DNA from: Ciceribacter sichuanensis
Lineage (GTDB): Bacteria; Pseudomonadota; Alphaproteobacteria; Rhizobiales; Rhizobiaceae
NCBI RefSeq assembly: GCF_024055605.1
Contig: NZ_JAMXLX010000004.1
Span: 62,001 to 126,000 of the forward strand
Reading direction: 5' to 3'
Length of the DNA: 64,000 bases
The position numbers and the translations under genes were made by a program. The notes below the pieces were generated by a model that saw only the letters and a program-made list of their open reading frames with translations, was not told the DNA's origin and ran no database searches. This document shows, piece by piece, positions 55,370 to 64,000 of this stretch; the first letter of the stretch is position 1, and every line of letters starts with the position of its first letter.

Positions 55370-55783
55370 ATGTTGTCTTGCAGCGGTCTCAAACTTCTTG
55401 CTGTCGCCGGTGTGCTCGCATTGAGTGCGGCACTGCCGTTTTCCGCTTCGGCTGAAGACGATAGCGGCTATCTCCGCGTTTATATGAACAATGCGCGCGT
55501 CCTCAAGCTCGACCGTCCCGTCAGCAAGGTGATCGTCGGCAATTCCGATGTTGCCGACGCGACCGTTGCCGACGCTAAGACCATCGTTCTGACCGGACGT
55601 GCCTTCGGTTCGACAAACCTTGTCCTTCTCGATGCCGACGGCAATGCAATCGTCGACGAACGTATTCTGGTATCGATCGACGAGGGCAATACGGTGCGTG
55701 TGTTCAAGGCGACCAGCCGCACCGTGCTTTCCTGCACACCGAATTGCGAGGAGCATGCCGCTACCGGTGTCAGCTCGAAATAA
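55370..55783 (+). CDS. Stand-alone secretin N-domain (pilus assembly) protein
   Basis: A 137-residue secreted protein. The signal peptide (MLSCSGLKLLAVAGVLALSA, cleavage near SASA-EDD) precedes one pilus-assembly N domain, VLKLDRPVSKVIVGNSDVADATVADAKTIVLTGRAFGSTNLVLLD. This is clearly paralogous to the N domain of CpaC in the facing operon but has no secretin barrel. The C-terminus carries a Cys pair (SCTPNCEEH) that could be a disulfide. ATG 55370 was preferred because it gives the signal peptide. It probably caps or modulates the CpaC channel. Confidence 0.85.
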   Translation: MLSCSGLKLLAVAGVLALSAALPFSASAEDDSGYLRVYMNNARVLKLDRPVSKVIVGNSDVADATVADAKTIVLTGRAFGSTNLVLLDADGNAIVDERILVSIDEGNTVRVFKATSRTVLSCTPNCEEHAATGVSSK

Positions 55784-55900
55784 CCGGACGAAGTGAGACC
55801 TTTTGCCGCCCCAGATCGGGAAAAACGTAAAGAAACCGGAAACGGAATTTCAATACTTCGCCTCTAGGGTCTCGACAAAACCGCATTTCGGTCACAGGCG

Positions 55901-56530
55901 ATGAATCCAGTCACTCATCCGGACGAAGCAAAAACCCGCAGGAAGCGGCCGCGCTTTTCATTATGGCGCCGGATGGCCCGTTCCCGGGATGGCGCGGCCG
56001 CAATCGAATTTGCGATCCTGGCCATTCCCTACTTTCTCATCATTTTTGCGACTCTCGAGACCTTTGTCGCCTATACGGCCGAACAGATCGTGGCGAACGC
56101 CGTCAACGTCATGGCGCGCGAAGTGCGCACGGGTAACATCACCTACAATCTCGGGCGAGATACCGACATGACGATGGAAGAGTTCCGGGTCGCGTTCTGC
56201 GACCAGATTTCCGTCGTGATCGCCTGTTCCGCCACCGAGGCCGCCACACCGCAGAAGCTCTATCTGGATCTTGAGACGCTCCCGACCTTTGCAGCGGTTG
56301 CCGACAAGGTCGGCGTTCCGCGTATCAATGGCGGTCTCTCGGATCTCGATACGTCCGCCTTCCATTTTTCCCCCGGCGGACCTGATACGATCAACCTGCT
56401 GCGCGCCTATTACCGATGGGACGTGACCATGGATCTGTTGCGGTCCATCAGCAACATCCGGCCGGATAGCCAAACCAATCAGGTCCTCCTTATTGCCACC
56501 ACGGCGTTCCGCAACGAGGAGTATCCGTGA
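55901..56530 (+). CDS. tadE: TadE-family pseudopilin
   Basis: A 209-residue TadE/TadG-like protein. The basic N-terminus is followed by SRDGAAAIEFAILAIPYFLIIF, the prepilin-like segment cleaved after Gly in TadE proteins. The periplasmic part has two cysteines (AFCDQISVVIACS). It ends RNEEYP. Its stop overlaps the GTG of the next gene. Confidence 0.88.
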   Translation: MNPVTHPDEAKTRRKRPRFSLWRRMARSRDGAAAIEFAILAIPYFLIIFATLETFVAYTAEQIVANAVNVMAREVRTGNITYNLGRDTDMTMEEFRVAFCDQISVVIACSATEAATPQKLYLDLETLPTFAAVADKVGVPRINGGLSDLDTSAFHFSPGGPDTINLLRAYYRWDVTMDLLRSISNIRPDSQTNQVLLIATTAFRNEEYP

Positions 56531-57147
56531 AGCGCTCCGCTCCAGAATTGAACGGGAAAGATACCCTCGCCGGCCAGCTGGGTGTTCTCACGCGCACCTC
56601 CGTGCTGTTGCGGCGTTTTCTGTCCGACCGCCAGGGCATTGGCGGCGTCGAATTCGCGCTGCTGGCGCCGATGCTGATCGTTATCTACCTCTGCGCCTTC
56701 GAGTTGATGATGGGTTTCACCGTGGCAAAGAAGGCCACGGCGGCGTCGAGCACGATTGCGGATCTCGTGAGCCGTGAAGATAAGGTGACCAAGAGCGATC
56801 TTGCAGGGATGGTGGATGTCGCAGATGCCATCTTCGTTCCCTATTCCGTCAACAATCTCTCCCTGAAGATCACCGGGGTGAAGGTCGATGCCAACAAGCA
56901 GGCCACCGTGGCGTGGTCCTGGTCGAACACGGGCACTGCGCCCTATGGCGTGGGTGCTGCCGTCAAGGTTCCCGACGATATGCTGATCGCGAGCACTTTC
57001 CTCGTCCATTCGGAACTCAGCGTTGGACATGAACTCTTGCTCTATCTGCCCGCCCTCTCGGGCCAGAACATCAAGAACATCACCATCCCTCGCGAATTTT
57101 TCTTTCGCCAGCGCGTCGGCGACAACATAACCTGCAATGATTGCTGA
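56527..57147 (+). CDS. tadF: TadE/TadF-family pseudopilin
   Basis: A second pseudopilin, 206 residues, starting at GTG 56527 (overlap GTGA with tadE). FLSDRQGIGGVEFALLAPMLIVIYLCAFELMMGF is the leader and helix. The body ends in GDNITCNDC, a Cys pair at the extreme C-terminus. Naming TadF rather than TadE rests on order only. No von Willebrand TadG gene follows. Confidence 0.82.
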   Translation: MKRSAPELNGKDTLAGQLGVLTRTSVLLRRFLSDRQGIGGVEFALLAPMLIVIYLCAFELMMGFTVAKKATAASSTIADLVSREDKVTKSDLAGMVDVADAIFVPYSVNNLSLKITGVKVDANKQATVAWSWSNTGTAPYGVGAAVKVPDDMLIASTFLVHSELSVGHELLLYLPALSGQNIKNITIPREFFFRQRVGDNITCNDC

Positions 57148-57304
57148 TATCATTTTCGCCCGCCCGATTACTGCTTAAGGGCGAGCACGGCGCGGGATTT
57201 CCCGCCCGTTTGCCAAGTCTTCAACATGGCGCTAAACATCGGCACGAATAGACGCGGGAATGAAATGGCCATGACGGCCAGCGGACCTGCGATTCAGGTG
57301 GACC

Positions 57305-58525
57305 ATGGCACGTGCATTTCTCTTCGTTCTCGATTCCTTCGGCATTGGCGGCGCGCCGGATGCCCATCGCTATGGCGACGAGGGATCCGATACGCTCGGC
57401 CATATCGCCGAATTCTGTGCTGCCGGCATCGGCGACCGCAAGGGCCTGCGCTCCGGACCGCTCTCCCTGCCCAACATGTCAGCGCTTGGTCTCGTCGAGA
57501 TCGCGCGGCTGGCTTCCGGACACCTGCCGGCGGGCATGCCGATTCCCGAGCGCGTGTTCGGACTTTATGGCGCCGCCAGTGAAGTATCGCATGGCAAGGA
57601 CACGCCATCGGGACATTGGGAAATCGCCGGAACGCCTGTTATGTTTGACTGGGGTTACTTTCCGGCGGAAGGCGACGCCTTTTCGCCCGAACTGGTCGAG
57701 GCCATCTGTCGCGAGGCCGATCTGCCGGGCATTCTCGGAAATTGCCATGCCTCCGGCACGGAGATCATCGCAAGGCTCGGTGAAGAGCATATCCGCACCG
57801 GCAAGCCGATCTGCTACACCTCCTCGGATTCGGTCTTCCAGATCGCGGCTCATGAAACCTATTTCGGCCTGGAACGTCTGCTCTCGCTTTGCGAGATTGT
57901 CCGCAAGCTTGTCGATCCCCTGAATATCGGCCGGGTCATCGCGCGGCCCTTTGTGGGCGAAACCCCGGCCGACTTCCAGCGCACCGGAAACCGTCGAGAC
58001 TATTCGGTCCTGCCGCCGGAGCCGACGCTGCTTGACCGGCTGGTCGAAGCCGGACGGCACGTGCATGCCGTCGGAAAGATCGGCGATATTTTCGCCCATC
58101 AGGGGGTCTCGCGCGTGCTCAAGGCCAATGGCAACATGGCGCTGATGGATGTCACCCTGCAGGCCATGGACGAGGCGGAAGACGGCGATCTCGTCTTCAC
58201 CAACTTCGTCGATTTCGACATGCTTTATGGCCATCGCCGCGATGTGCCGGGCTATGCCGCCGCTCTCGAAGCCTTCGATTTGCGCCTTCCCGAAGTTCAC
58301 CGCAAGCTTCGACCCGGCGACATGGTGCTCATGACGGCGGATCACGGCTGTGACCCGACCTGGCGCGGCACCGATCACACCCGCGAGCGTGTGCCGATCA
58401 TGGCGTTTGGCCCCGGCATCAAGTCGCGCGCGCTTGGCATCCGCAATACCTATGCCGATATCGGCGAAACGATCGCGGCCCATCTCGGCATTCCCGCCGG
58501 GCCGCATGGACGGAGTTTTCTTTGA
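57305..58525 (+). CDS. deoB: Phosphopentomutase
   Basis: Alkaline-phosphatase-superfamily enzyme, 406 residues, converting (deoxy)ribose 1-phosphate to the 5-phosphate. Metal motifs are [22 protein letters not shown] with the phosphorylated Thr, [25 protein letters not shown] and DHTRERVP. It heads deoB-add-upp on the plus strand. ATG 57305; its stop overlaps the add TTG start. Confidence 0.97.
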   Translation: MARAFLFVLDSFGIGGAPDAHRYGDEGSDTLGHIAEFCAAGIGDRKGLRSGPLSLPNMSALGLVEIARLASGHLPAGMPIPERVFGLYGAASEVSHGKDTPSGHWEIAGTPVMFDWGYFPAEGDAFSPELVEAICREADLPGILGNCHASGTEIIARLGEEHIRTGKPICYTSSDSVFQIAAHETYFGLERLLSLCEIVRKLVDPLNIGRVIARPFVGETPADFQRTGNRRDYSVLPPEPTLLDRLVEAGRHVHAVGKIGDIFAHQGVSRVLKANGNMALMDVTLQAMDEAEDGDLVFTNFVDFDMLYGHRRDVPGYAAALEAFDLRLPEVHRKLRPGDMVLMTADHGCDPTWRGTDHTRERVPIMAFGPGIKSRALGIRNTYADIGETIAAHLGIPAGPHGRSFL

Positions 58526-59508
58526 CATCTCATCTGATGAAGGCCGAACTGCACTGCCATGTCGAAGGTGCAGCCCCGCCGGCGTTGACACTTGCCCAGG
58601 CCGAAAAATACGGGATCGATTCCACGAAATTCGTTCGTGACGGGGGCTATCTCTGGCAGGACTTTACCAGTTTCATCGATTGCTATGATTTCGTCGCCTC
58701 GGTTTTCCGAACCGCGGAGGACTACGCGGCCCTTGCCGAGGCCTATCTTGGTGAACTGGCTGCCACGAACACGATCTATAGCGAGCTGTTCATTTCCCCT
58801 GACCATGGCGAGGCCGTCGGCCTTTCCCCGGACGACTATGTCGGCGGTCTGGCGGCGGGTGTCATGGCCGCGCGGGAAAAGACCGGCATAGAATGCCGCA
58901 TGATCATCATCGGTGAACGCCATCTCGGGCCGGAAAGCGTGCTACGCCGGGCCGAATGGGCGGCGAAGTTCGAGCATCCTCTGGTGACCGGTTTCAATAT
59001 GGCTGGCGAGGAGCGCATGCACCGGGTGGCCGATTATGCGCGTGCCTTCGATATCGTGCGCGAGGCAGGCCTCGGCATCACTATTCACGCCGGCGAACTC
59101 TGCGGCGCTTTCTCCGTCGCCGATGCGCTCGACCTCGTGCGACCGAGCCGTATCGGCCATGGCGTGCGTGCGATCGAGGACCCCGATCTGGTCAAGCGGC
59201 TGGCCGATCTCGGAACCGTGCTGGAGGTCTGCCCGGGTTCCAACATCTCGCTGAAGGTCTTCCCGGATTACGAAAGCCATCCGCTGCGCCGCTTCGTCGA
59301 GGCCGGTGTGCGGGTAACGCTGAACTCCGACGACCCGCCCTTCTTCCATACGTCGCTTGCGCAGGAATATGAGACGGCGTCGAAGGTGTTCGGCTTCTCG
59401 GATGCCGAGATCAATGCCATGACCCGCACCGCGATCGAAGCGGCTTTCGTCGATGAGGTGACGCGAGAGTCGCTGCTGGCGAAGTTATTGGCTGCCGATT
59501 GGGGATGA
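58522..59508 (+). CDS. add: Adenosine deaminase
   Basis: Zinc enzyme deaminating adenosine/deoxyadenosine to inosine forms, 328 residues. Zinc and catalytic motifs: ELHCHVEGA (HxH), [10 protein letters not shown] (His, Glu), SRIGHGVRA (His) and NSDDPPFF (Asp pair). The start is TTG 58522, with GGAG six bases ahead and overlapping the deoB stop. The ATG five codons in has no ribosome site. Some members act on adenine instead. Confidence 0.93.
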   Translation: MTSHLMKAELHCHVEGAAPPALTLAQAEKYGIDSTKFVRDGGYLWQDFTSFIDCYDFVASVFRTAEDYAALAEAYLGELAATNTIYSELFISPDHGEAVGLSPDDYVGGLAAGVMAAREKTGIECRMIIIGERHLGPESVLRRAEWAAKFEHPLVTGFNMAGEERMHRVADYARAFDIVREAGLGITIHAGELCGAFSVADALDLVRPSRIGHGVRAIEDPDLVKRLADLGTVLEVCPGSNISLKVFPDYESHPLRRFVEAGVRVTLNSDDPPFFHTSLAQEYETASKVFGFSDAEINAMTRTAIEAAFVDEVTRESLLAKLLAADWG

Positions 59509-59597
59509 TTACACAAATTTGCGGCCTGCTCTTGCGGGCCGGCGCGCGAATGTGGAAGAACAATTTCACCCACAAAGAATAGAAGAAGGTTATCCCC

Positions 59598-60227
59598 ATG
59601 CACGGCGTCACAGTCATCGGTCATCCGCTCGTACAGCACAAGCTCACGATCATGCGCCGCAAGGAGACCTCGACATCGAGCTTCCGCCGGCTGCTCAGGG
59701 AAATCTCGACGCTTCTCTGCTATGAGGTCACCCGCGATCTCGAACTCACCATGGAGACGATCGAGACGCCGCTGACCGAGATGCAGTCGCCGGTGCTGGA
59801 AGGCAAGAAGCTGGTCTTCGCCTCCATCCTGCGCGCCGGAAACGGCCTTCTTGAAGGCATGCTGGAACTGGTACCGGCCGCCCGCGTCTCCCATATCGGC
59901 GTCTACCGCGACCACGATACGCTGCAGCCGGTCGAATATTACTTCAAGGCGCCGGATGCGCTGGACGAGCGTCTGATCATCGTCGTCGATCCGATGCTCG
60001 CCACCGGCAATTCCTCGATTGCCGCCATCGACAAGCTGAAGGAGCGCGGCGCGAAGAACATTCGCTTCGTCTGCCTTCTCGCAGCTCCCGAAGGCATCAA
60101 GCATTTCTGTGAAGCCCATCCGGATGTCCCGGTCTTCACCGCCGCCATCGACAGCCATCTGAACGAGAAGGGCTATATCGTGCCTGGCCTCGGCGATGCC
60201 GGCGACCGCATGTACGGCACGAAATGA
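59598..60227 (+). CDS. upp: Uracil phosphoribosyltransferase
   Basis: Pyrimidine salvage enzyme making UMP from uracil and PRPP, 209 residues. [18 protein letters not shown] is the N-terminus, [13 protein letters not shown] the catalytic loop, [16 protein letters not shown] the PRPP site and [13 protein letters not shown] the uracil-binding end. It is followed by a strong terminator. Confidence 0.97.
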   Translation: MHGVTVIGHPLVQHKLTIMRRKETSTSSFRRLLREISTLLCYEVTRDLELTMETIETPLTEMQSPVLEGKKLVFASILRAGNGLLEGMLELVPAARVSHIGVYRDHDTLQPVEYYFKAPDALDERLIIVVDPMLATGNSSIAAIDKLKERGAKNIRFVCLLAAPEGIKHFCEAHPDVPVFTAAIDSHLNEKGYIVPGLGDAGDRMYGTK

Positions 60228-60246
60228 AATCTTAACCACCGGAACA

Positions 60247-60290
60247 GGAAAGCAGCCCGCAAACAGCCTTTGCGGGCTGCTTTCCGTTTG
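60247..60290 (+). terminator. Intrinsic-type terminator of upp
   Basis: A perfect 17-bp stem: GGAAAGCAGCCCGCAAA (60247-60263) with its complement at 60269-60285 around a 5-nt loop, then GTTTG. The T-rich end of the stem and trailing TTT suit factor-independent termination 19 bp past the upp stop. Confidence 0.75.
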
Positions 60291-60355
60291 CGGTTAGCAG
60301 CTTTTCAGCCTCCGCGTGCTAGTGAGGCTACTCTTCGTCATGTCGGGGATTGCCC

Positions 60356-60871
60356 ATGCTGGTGCGCACGCTTGTCTTCGTTTCCGTGGCTGCCGTTCTT
60401 GCAACGCAGGTGCCGCGCTTTATCGAGAAGGATGCTGAAACGGTGCCGGCAACGGTGTCTGCTGCCGACGTTGCAGCTGCGACCCCGGCCAGCCTTCCGA
60501 GCGGTGTGGCTCTGCTGAAGGCCGATGGACGCGGTCACTACACCGGCAGTTTCAAGATGAACGGCAAGCCGGTCGAGGGCCTCGTCGACACCGGCGCTTC
60601 GCTTGTTGCGATCAATGAAACCACGGCTCGACGGCTCGGCATCAGCATTGCCGGACTCGATTTCAAATATCCGATCTCCACCGCCAATGGTCGCACGGAT
60701 GCGGCACTCATCACCCTTCAGCGTGTCGAGATCGGGACTGTCAGGGTTGAGAAGGTCGAGGCCTTCGTGCTGCGCGACAAGGCGCTTTCCAACACGCTGA
60801 TCGGCATGAGCTTCCTGAAGCGCCTCGACGCCTATGCCGCCGAAGGCGACACCATGCGGCTTACCCGCTAG
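60356..60871 (+). CDS. Retropepsin-like aspartic protease (clan AA, TIGR02281 type)
   Basis: A 171-residue protein with an N-terminal membrane anchor or signal (MLVRTLVFVSVAAVLATQV) and one aspartic-protease half: GLVDTGASLVAINETTARRLG with catalytic Asp, and the late IGMSFLKRLDAYA hydrophobic motif. It would act as a periplasmic homodimer. ATG 60356 is used in place of TTG two codons upstream. Substrate unknown. The stop abuts a palindromic repeat. Confidence 0.9.
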   Translation: MLVRTLVFVSVAAVLATQVPRFIEKDAETVPATVSAADVAAATPASLPSGVALLKADGRGHYTGSFKMNGKPVEGLVDTGASLVAINETTARRLGISIAGLDFKYPISTANGRTDAALITLQRVEIGTVRVEKVEAFVLRDKALSNTLIGMSFLKRLDAYAAEGDTMRLTR

Positions 60872-60872
60872 A

Positions 60873-60974
60873 GCAATTCCAGCAAAAGTGCGCAGCGGTT
60901 TTGCTGGAATTGCGGGAAAACAATGAGATAGAGCATTGGAGGCGATGCTGCTATCGCCGGAAATGCTCTATCTC
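60873..60974. repeat. Double palindromic rhizobial-type intergenic repeat
   Basis: Two hairpins fill the gap between convergent genes. The first is a perfect 15-bp repeat, GCAATTCCAGCAAAA (60873-60887) with its complement at 60899-60913. The second is a perfect 12-bp repeat, GAGATAGAGCAT (60925-60936) with ATGCTCTATCTC (60963-60974). From memory, elements with this AATTCCAGCAAAA core are scattered in rhizobial intergenic regions. It likely doubles as a bidirectional mRNA end. Confidence 0.8.
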
Positions 60975-60991
60975 ACGCTCGCGAGACGAAA

Positions 60992-62302
60992 TCAGGCGAT
61001 CCGCTTGCCGACGGCAGGGTCGATGACCGGTTCTATTGCGCCGACCGTATAGCTTGCCGCCACCATTTCAGCAGCTTGGCGTCCTTTGGCTTCGTCATTG
61101 GCATGCACAACGGCGATGACGCCACCCTTCGAGACAGCCGTTCCGAGCGGCAGGAAGCCGGTGAGGCCTACCTTGTGGTCGATCGCATCGCTCGGGCGCT
61201 GCCGTCCGCCGCCGAGTGCCACGACGCAGAGTCCGAGGCCTCGTGTATCGCAGGCCGAAAGCCAGCCGTCGGAGGAAGCGAGAACCGGGATCTGAGCCGG
61301 AGCCTTGGGCAGGTGCCTTTCCGCCCGCTCCATGAAGTCGGCAGGGCCGCCCAGCGCATGGACCATCCGCCCGAAATAGTCCGCCGCTTTTCCGGAGGAG
61401 AGGGCGGCGCGGCAGCGCGCAAGTGCCGTTTCGATGTCTGCCGCGATGCCGGCATTGACCAGCATTTCGGCCGAAAGCGCCAGCGTCACCTCTTCCAACC
61501 GCGTGCCGCCTTTCTCGCCCTTGAGGAAATCGACGGCATTCTGCACTTCGACCGCATTGCCGGCGCAGTCGGCCAGCGGCTGGTTCATGTCCGTGAGCAG
61601 CGCCGTGGTCTTGACGCCCGCCCCGTTCGCCACCGTCACCAGCGAGCGCGCCAGCGCCTCCGCATCCTCTGGGTTGCTCATGAAGGCGCCGTTGCCGGTC
61701 TTGACGTCGAGGACGAGGCTTTCGAGACCGGCTGCGAGCTTCTTGGAAAGGATCGAGGCGGTAATCAGCGGGATGGATTCCACTGTCGCGGTCACGTCGC
61801 GGATCGCATAGAGCCGCTTGTCGGCGGGGGCGAGGTCGCCGGTCTGGCCGATGATGGCGCAGCCCGCCGTGTCCACCGTCCGGCGGAATGTCTCCGGCGA
61901 TGGCATGACGTCATAGCCTGGAATGGATTGCAGCTTGTCCAGCGTGCCGCCCGTGTGACCAAGCCCCCGGCCGGAGATCATCGGCACCGCCAGCCCGCAG
62001 GCCGCAACGATCGGCGCCAGCATCAGCGAGACATTGTCGCCCACGCCGCCGGTCGAATGCTTGTCGGCAATCGGCTTGCCCACGCCCTGCCACGAAAGTA
62101 CCTCGCCGGAATCGCGCATGGCGAGCGTCAGCGCCACGATCTCTTCCGGCGTCATGCCGCGGAAGAAGACAGCCATGGCGAAGGCGGCGACCTGACCTTC
62201 GGAGATCGTCTCCTTGCTCAGCCCCTCGATGAAACCGGCGATTTCTTCCGGCGTCAGTGTGCCGCCGTCGCGTTTCTTGCGGATGATTTCCTGTGGCAGC
62301 AT
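60992..62302 (-). CDS. deoA: Thymidine phosphorylase
   Basis: Cleaves thymidine/deoxyuridine to base and deoxyribose 1-phosphate, 436 residues. It starts [13 protein letters not shown], carries [18 protein letters not shown] (phosphate loop) and the signature [24 protein letters not shown] 62302 replaces a 41-codon extension overlapping deoC. It is the last gene of cdd-punA-deoC-deoA. Confidence 0.97.
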   Translation of the reverse strand: MLPQEIIRKKRDGGTLTPEEIAGFIEGLSKETISEGQVAAFAMAVFFRGMTPEEIVALTLAMRDSGEVLSWQGVGKPIADKHSTGGVGDNVSLMLAPIVAACGLAVPMISGRGLGHTGGTLDKLQSIPGYDVMPSPETFRRTVDTAGCAIIGQTGDLAPADKRLYAIRDVTATVESIPLITASILSKKLAAGLESLVLDVKTGNGAFMSNPEDAEALARSLVTVANGAGVKTTALLTDMNQPLADCAGNAVEVQNAVDFLKGEKGGTRLEEVTLALSAEMLVNAGIAADIETALARCRAALSSGKAADYFGRMVHALGGPADFMERAERHLPKAPAQIPVLASSDGWLSACDTRGLGLCVVALGGGRQRPSDAIDHKVGLTGFLPLGTAVSKGGVIAVVHANDEAKGRQAAEMVAASYTVGAIEPVIDPAVGKRIA

Positions 62303-62319
62303 GTCTGATGTTCCGGGGT

Positions 62320-63093
62320 TCAGTAATCGGAAGTGCCGGCGCTCACGCGCGCGCCACCGAGAACGGAGAGAATATCGTCGAGCAGACCCGAAGCCCCGAA
62401 GCGGAAGGTCGATGGGATCGCCCAATCCTCGCCCATGATGGTGTCGGCAAGCCGGAGATAAAGGGCCGCATCCGCGACGGTCGAGATGCCGCCCGCCGGC
62501 TTGAAGCCCACCTTCTTGCGGCTGTCGCGGATCGCCTGCAGCATGGTGTCGGCCGCTTCCAGCGTGGCGTTGACGGCGACTTTGCCGGTGGAGGTTTTGA
62601 TGAAGTCCGCTCCGGCTTCGATCGCCAGTTCCGAGGCGCGACGAACCAGCGCCATGTCCTTGAGTTCGCCGGTTTCGAGGATCGTCTTGAGCGTGATGGT
62701 CGGGCCGCAGGCGGCCTTGACACTGGCCACCAGATCGCTGACGCCCTGTTCGTCGCCGGAAATCAGCGCGCGGTAGGGAATGACCACATCGATCTCGTCG
62801 GCCCCGTCGGCAATCGCGTCGCGGGTTTCGGCAACCACGTCTTCGGTCTTCATCTCACCGGAAGGAAAGTTGACGACCGTGGCGATCCGAACCGGGGTGC
62901 CACCGTTCAGCAGCGCGCGGGCCTGCGGCACGAAACGCGGCCAGATGCAGATCGCGGCCGTATGGCCGTAAGGGGTCACCGCCCGTTCGCACAGCGCCTC
63001 GATGGCGGCTGGCGTGCAATCGTCCTTGAGGTTGGTCAGGTCAAGCAGCGACAAGGCCCGGGCGGCAGTCGCCCGCAGTTCATGGGTGTCCAT
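62320..63093 (-). CDS. deoC: Deoxyribose-phosphate aldolase
   Basis: Class I aldolase splitting deoxyribose 5-phosphate into glyceraldehyde 3-phosphate and acetaldehyde, 257 residues. The Schiff-base Lys lies in [13 protein letters not shown] and the activating Lys in [20 protein letters not shown] and [12 protein letters not shown] are further family motifs. ATG 63093 follows GGAGGG. It overlaps punA by 14 bases. Confidence 0.97.
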   Translation of the reverse strand: MDTHELRATAARALSLLDLTNLKDDCTPAAIEALCERAVTPYGHTAAICIWPRFVPQARALLNGGTPVRIATVVNFPSGEMKTEDVVAETRDAIADGADEIDVVIPYRALISGDEQGVSDLVASVKAACGPTITLKTILETGELKDMALVRRASELAIEAGADFIKTSTGKVAVNATLEAADTMLQAIRDSRKKVGFKPAGGISTVADAALYLRLADTIMGEDWAIPSTFRFGASGLLDDILSVLGGARVSAGTSDY

Positions 63094-63895
63094 TGGTTGT
63101 CCCTCCGCCGGCAATCATCCTCTTCAGGATGGCGGCAAGTCGTTTTCCGCCGATCGGAGCCATGTCCTTGGTCTCTTCGTGACTGAGTTCACCACCCGTC
63201 ATGCCGGCTCCGTAATTGGTAATAACCGATGCAGCGGCGACGCGCAGCCCAAAAAAGCGCGCAAGGATCACTTCCGGCACCGTGGACATGCCGACCGCAT
63301 CGGCGCCGAGAATGCGCGCCATGCGGATTTCTGCCGGCGTTTCGAAGCTCGGGCCGGAGAACCACATATAGACACCGGAGGAAAGCGGAATGCCTTCTTC
63401 TTCCGCCGCGCGACGCATCCCGGCCGAGAGTTCCTCGTCATAGGCCGACGTCATGCCGACGAAGCGCTTGTCGCTGTCCTGGCCGATCAGCGGGTTGTGA
63501 CCGGAGAAGTTGATGTGGTCCGAGATAAGCATCACCGAGCCCGGCGGCATGTCCTCGCGCAGCGATCCGGCCGAATTGGTCAGGATCAGCGACTGCACGC
63601 CAAGCCCCATCAGCACCTGGATCGGCAGTCGCATGGCGTTGGGGTCACCGTGCTCGTAATAGTGGATGCGGCCGGCCAGCATGATGACAGGCACATTGCC
63701 GAGCAGGCCCGCCACCACGGCCCCCGCATGACCCGACACGCCGCTCACCGGAAACCCCGGAAGCTCGGTATAGGGAATGCGGATGGGGTTGCGGATTTCG
63801 TCGACGAGGGAGCCGAGACCGGAGCCGAGCACGATGCCATGGCGTGGCACCAGTCCGTTCAGCCTGTCGATGAGAAGATCGATGACGTCCCTCAT
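63080..63895 (-). CDS. punA: Purine nucleoside phosphorylase
   Basis: Trimeric-type (PNP/MTAP family) phosphorylase for guanosine/inosine, 271 residues. [13 protein letters not shown] is the phosphate loop, GRIHYYEH with His, [27 protein letters not shown] and [12 protein letters not shown] are the signature regions, and [10 protein letters not shown] the purine site. The ATG overlaps the cdd stop (ATGA). Confidence 0.95.
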   Translation of the reverse strand: MRDVIDLLIDRLNGLVPRHGIVLGSGLGSLVDEIRNPIRIPYTELPGFPVSGVSGHAGAVVAGLLGNVPVIMLAGRIHYYEHGDPNAMRLPIQVLMGLGVQSLILTNSAGSLREDMPPGSVMLISDHINFSGHNPLIGQDSDKRFVGMTSAYDEELSAGMRRAAEEEGIPLSSGVYMWFSGPSFETPAEIRMARILGADAVGMSTVPEVILARFFGLRVAAASVITNYGAGMTGGELSHEETKDMAPIGGKRLAAILKRMIAGGGTTNGHP

Positions 63896-64000
63896 CCGAG
63901 GATATCCGTCTTGAAGCTGAAGGGCAGGAGTTCCGAGATTGTCATGGTCTTCTGCACGCCCACCTCGTCGCAGAGATAGATCTTCGTGCCGGCATCGGCG
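63892..64000 (-). CDS. cdd: Cytidine deaminase (C-terminal fragment at window edge)
   Basis: The last 35 or so codons of a gene entering from the right edge. The visible end, KIYLCDEVGVQKT followed by ISELLPFSF, matches the C-terminus of tetrameric cytidine deaminases, where the ELLP-x-x-F motif is conserved. The catalytic zinc motifs lie outside. Its stop overlaps the punA start (ATGA), as expected in a nucleoside-salvage operon. Confidence 0.85.
   Translation of the reverse strand, partial: ADAGTKIYLCDEVGVQKTMTISELLPFSFKTDILG

Overview
The window is a gene-dense, GC-rich (about 60%), strongly GC3-biased piece of an alphaproteobacterial chromosome. Several features point to the Rhizobiaceae (Rhizobium/Agrobacterium/Sinorhizobium relatives): a perfect alphaproteobacterial sigma-32 promoter in front of dnaK, a pcaQ-pcaDCHGB layout, a phnF-phnGHIJKL / phnCDEE / phnMN set with Pho boxes, a Flp/cpa pilus locus, and an intergenic palindrome of a type I associate with rhizobial genomes. 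The genus cannot be fixed from the sequence alone. I see no tRNA, rRNA, insertion sequence, prophage or CRISPR array.

Layout. 1-5.5 kb (minus): dnaK, a small secreted protein and dnaJ in one overlapping unit, then a class A penicillin-binding protein. 5.7-8.9 kb: a YbaK-type deacylase, an M20 dipeptidase, a MarR regulator and two candidate structured RNAs. 8.9-11.9 kb: polA. 11.9-16.8 kb: pcaQ diverging from pcaDCHGB, the protocatechuate branch of the beta-ketoadipate pathway. 16.8-30 kb: a complete phosphonate/C-P lyase locus (phnN, phnM, a DUF1045 protein, phnE2, phnE1, phnD, phnC, a hexapeptide acetyltransferase, phnL, K, J, I, H, G, and divergent phnF). Three Pho-box-like direct repeats lie ahead of its three sub-units, and a candidate 30-residue membrane peptide sits on the opposite strand between phnJ and phnI.

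30-36 kb (minus): gpmA, dapB, an MsbA-type exporter, glk, mgsA and mepA. 36.3-42.2 kb (plus): the YejABEF-type oligopeptide importer, followed by a 2-hydroxyacid dehydrogenase, a small membrane protein, pncB and a CoxG-like protein. 45.7-57.1 kb: the Flp (type IVc) pilus locus. pilA-cpaABCDEF-tadBC are on the minus strand, and a stand-alone secretin-N-domain protein plus two TadE/F-like pseudopilins are on the plus strand. 57.3-64 kb: nucleoside salvage. deoB-add-upp (plus) converges on cdd-punA-deoC-deoA (minus), with a retropepsin-like protease and a palindromic repeat between them.

How the genes work together. The phn locus supports uptake (PhnCDE), C-P bond cleavage (PhnGHIJ with PhnKL and PhnM) and PRPP formation (PhnN), with predicted control by PhoB and PhnF. 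The pca genes take protocatechuate to beta-ketoadipate, and the later steps are not in the window. The deo/cdd/pun/upp/add genes break nucleosides down to bases and pentose phosphates that enter central metabolism. Most genes in each unit overlap by ATGA or TGATG junctions, so translation is probably coupled. Start sites were moved from the longest open frame wherever a Shine-Dalgarno, family alignment or upstream regulatory site favoured a shorter form.
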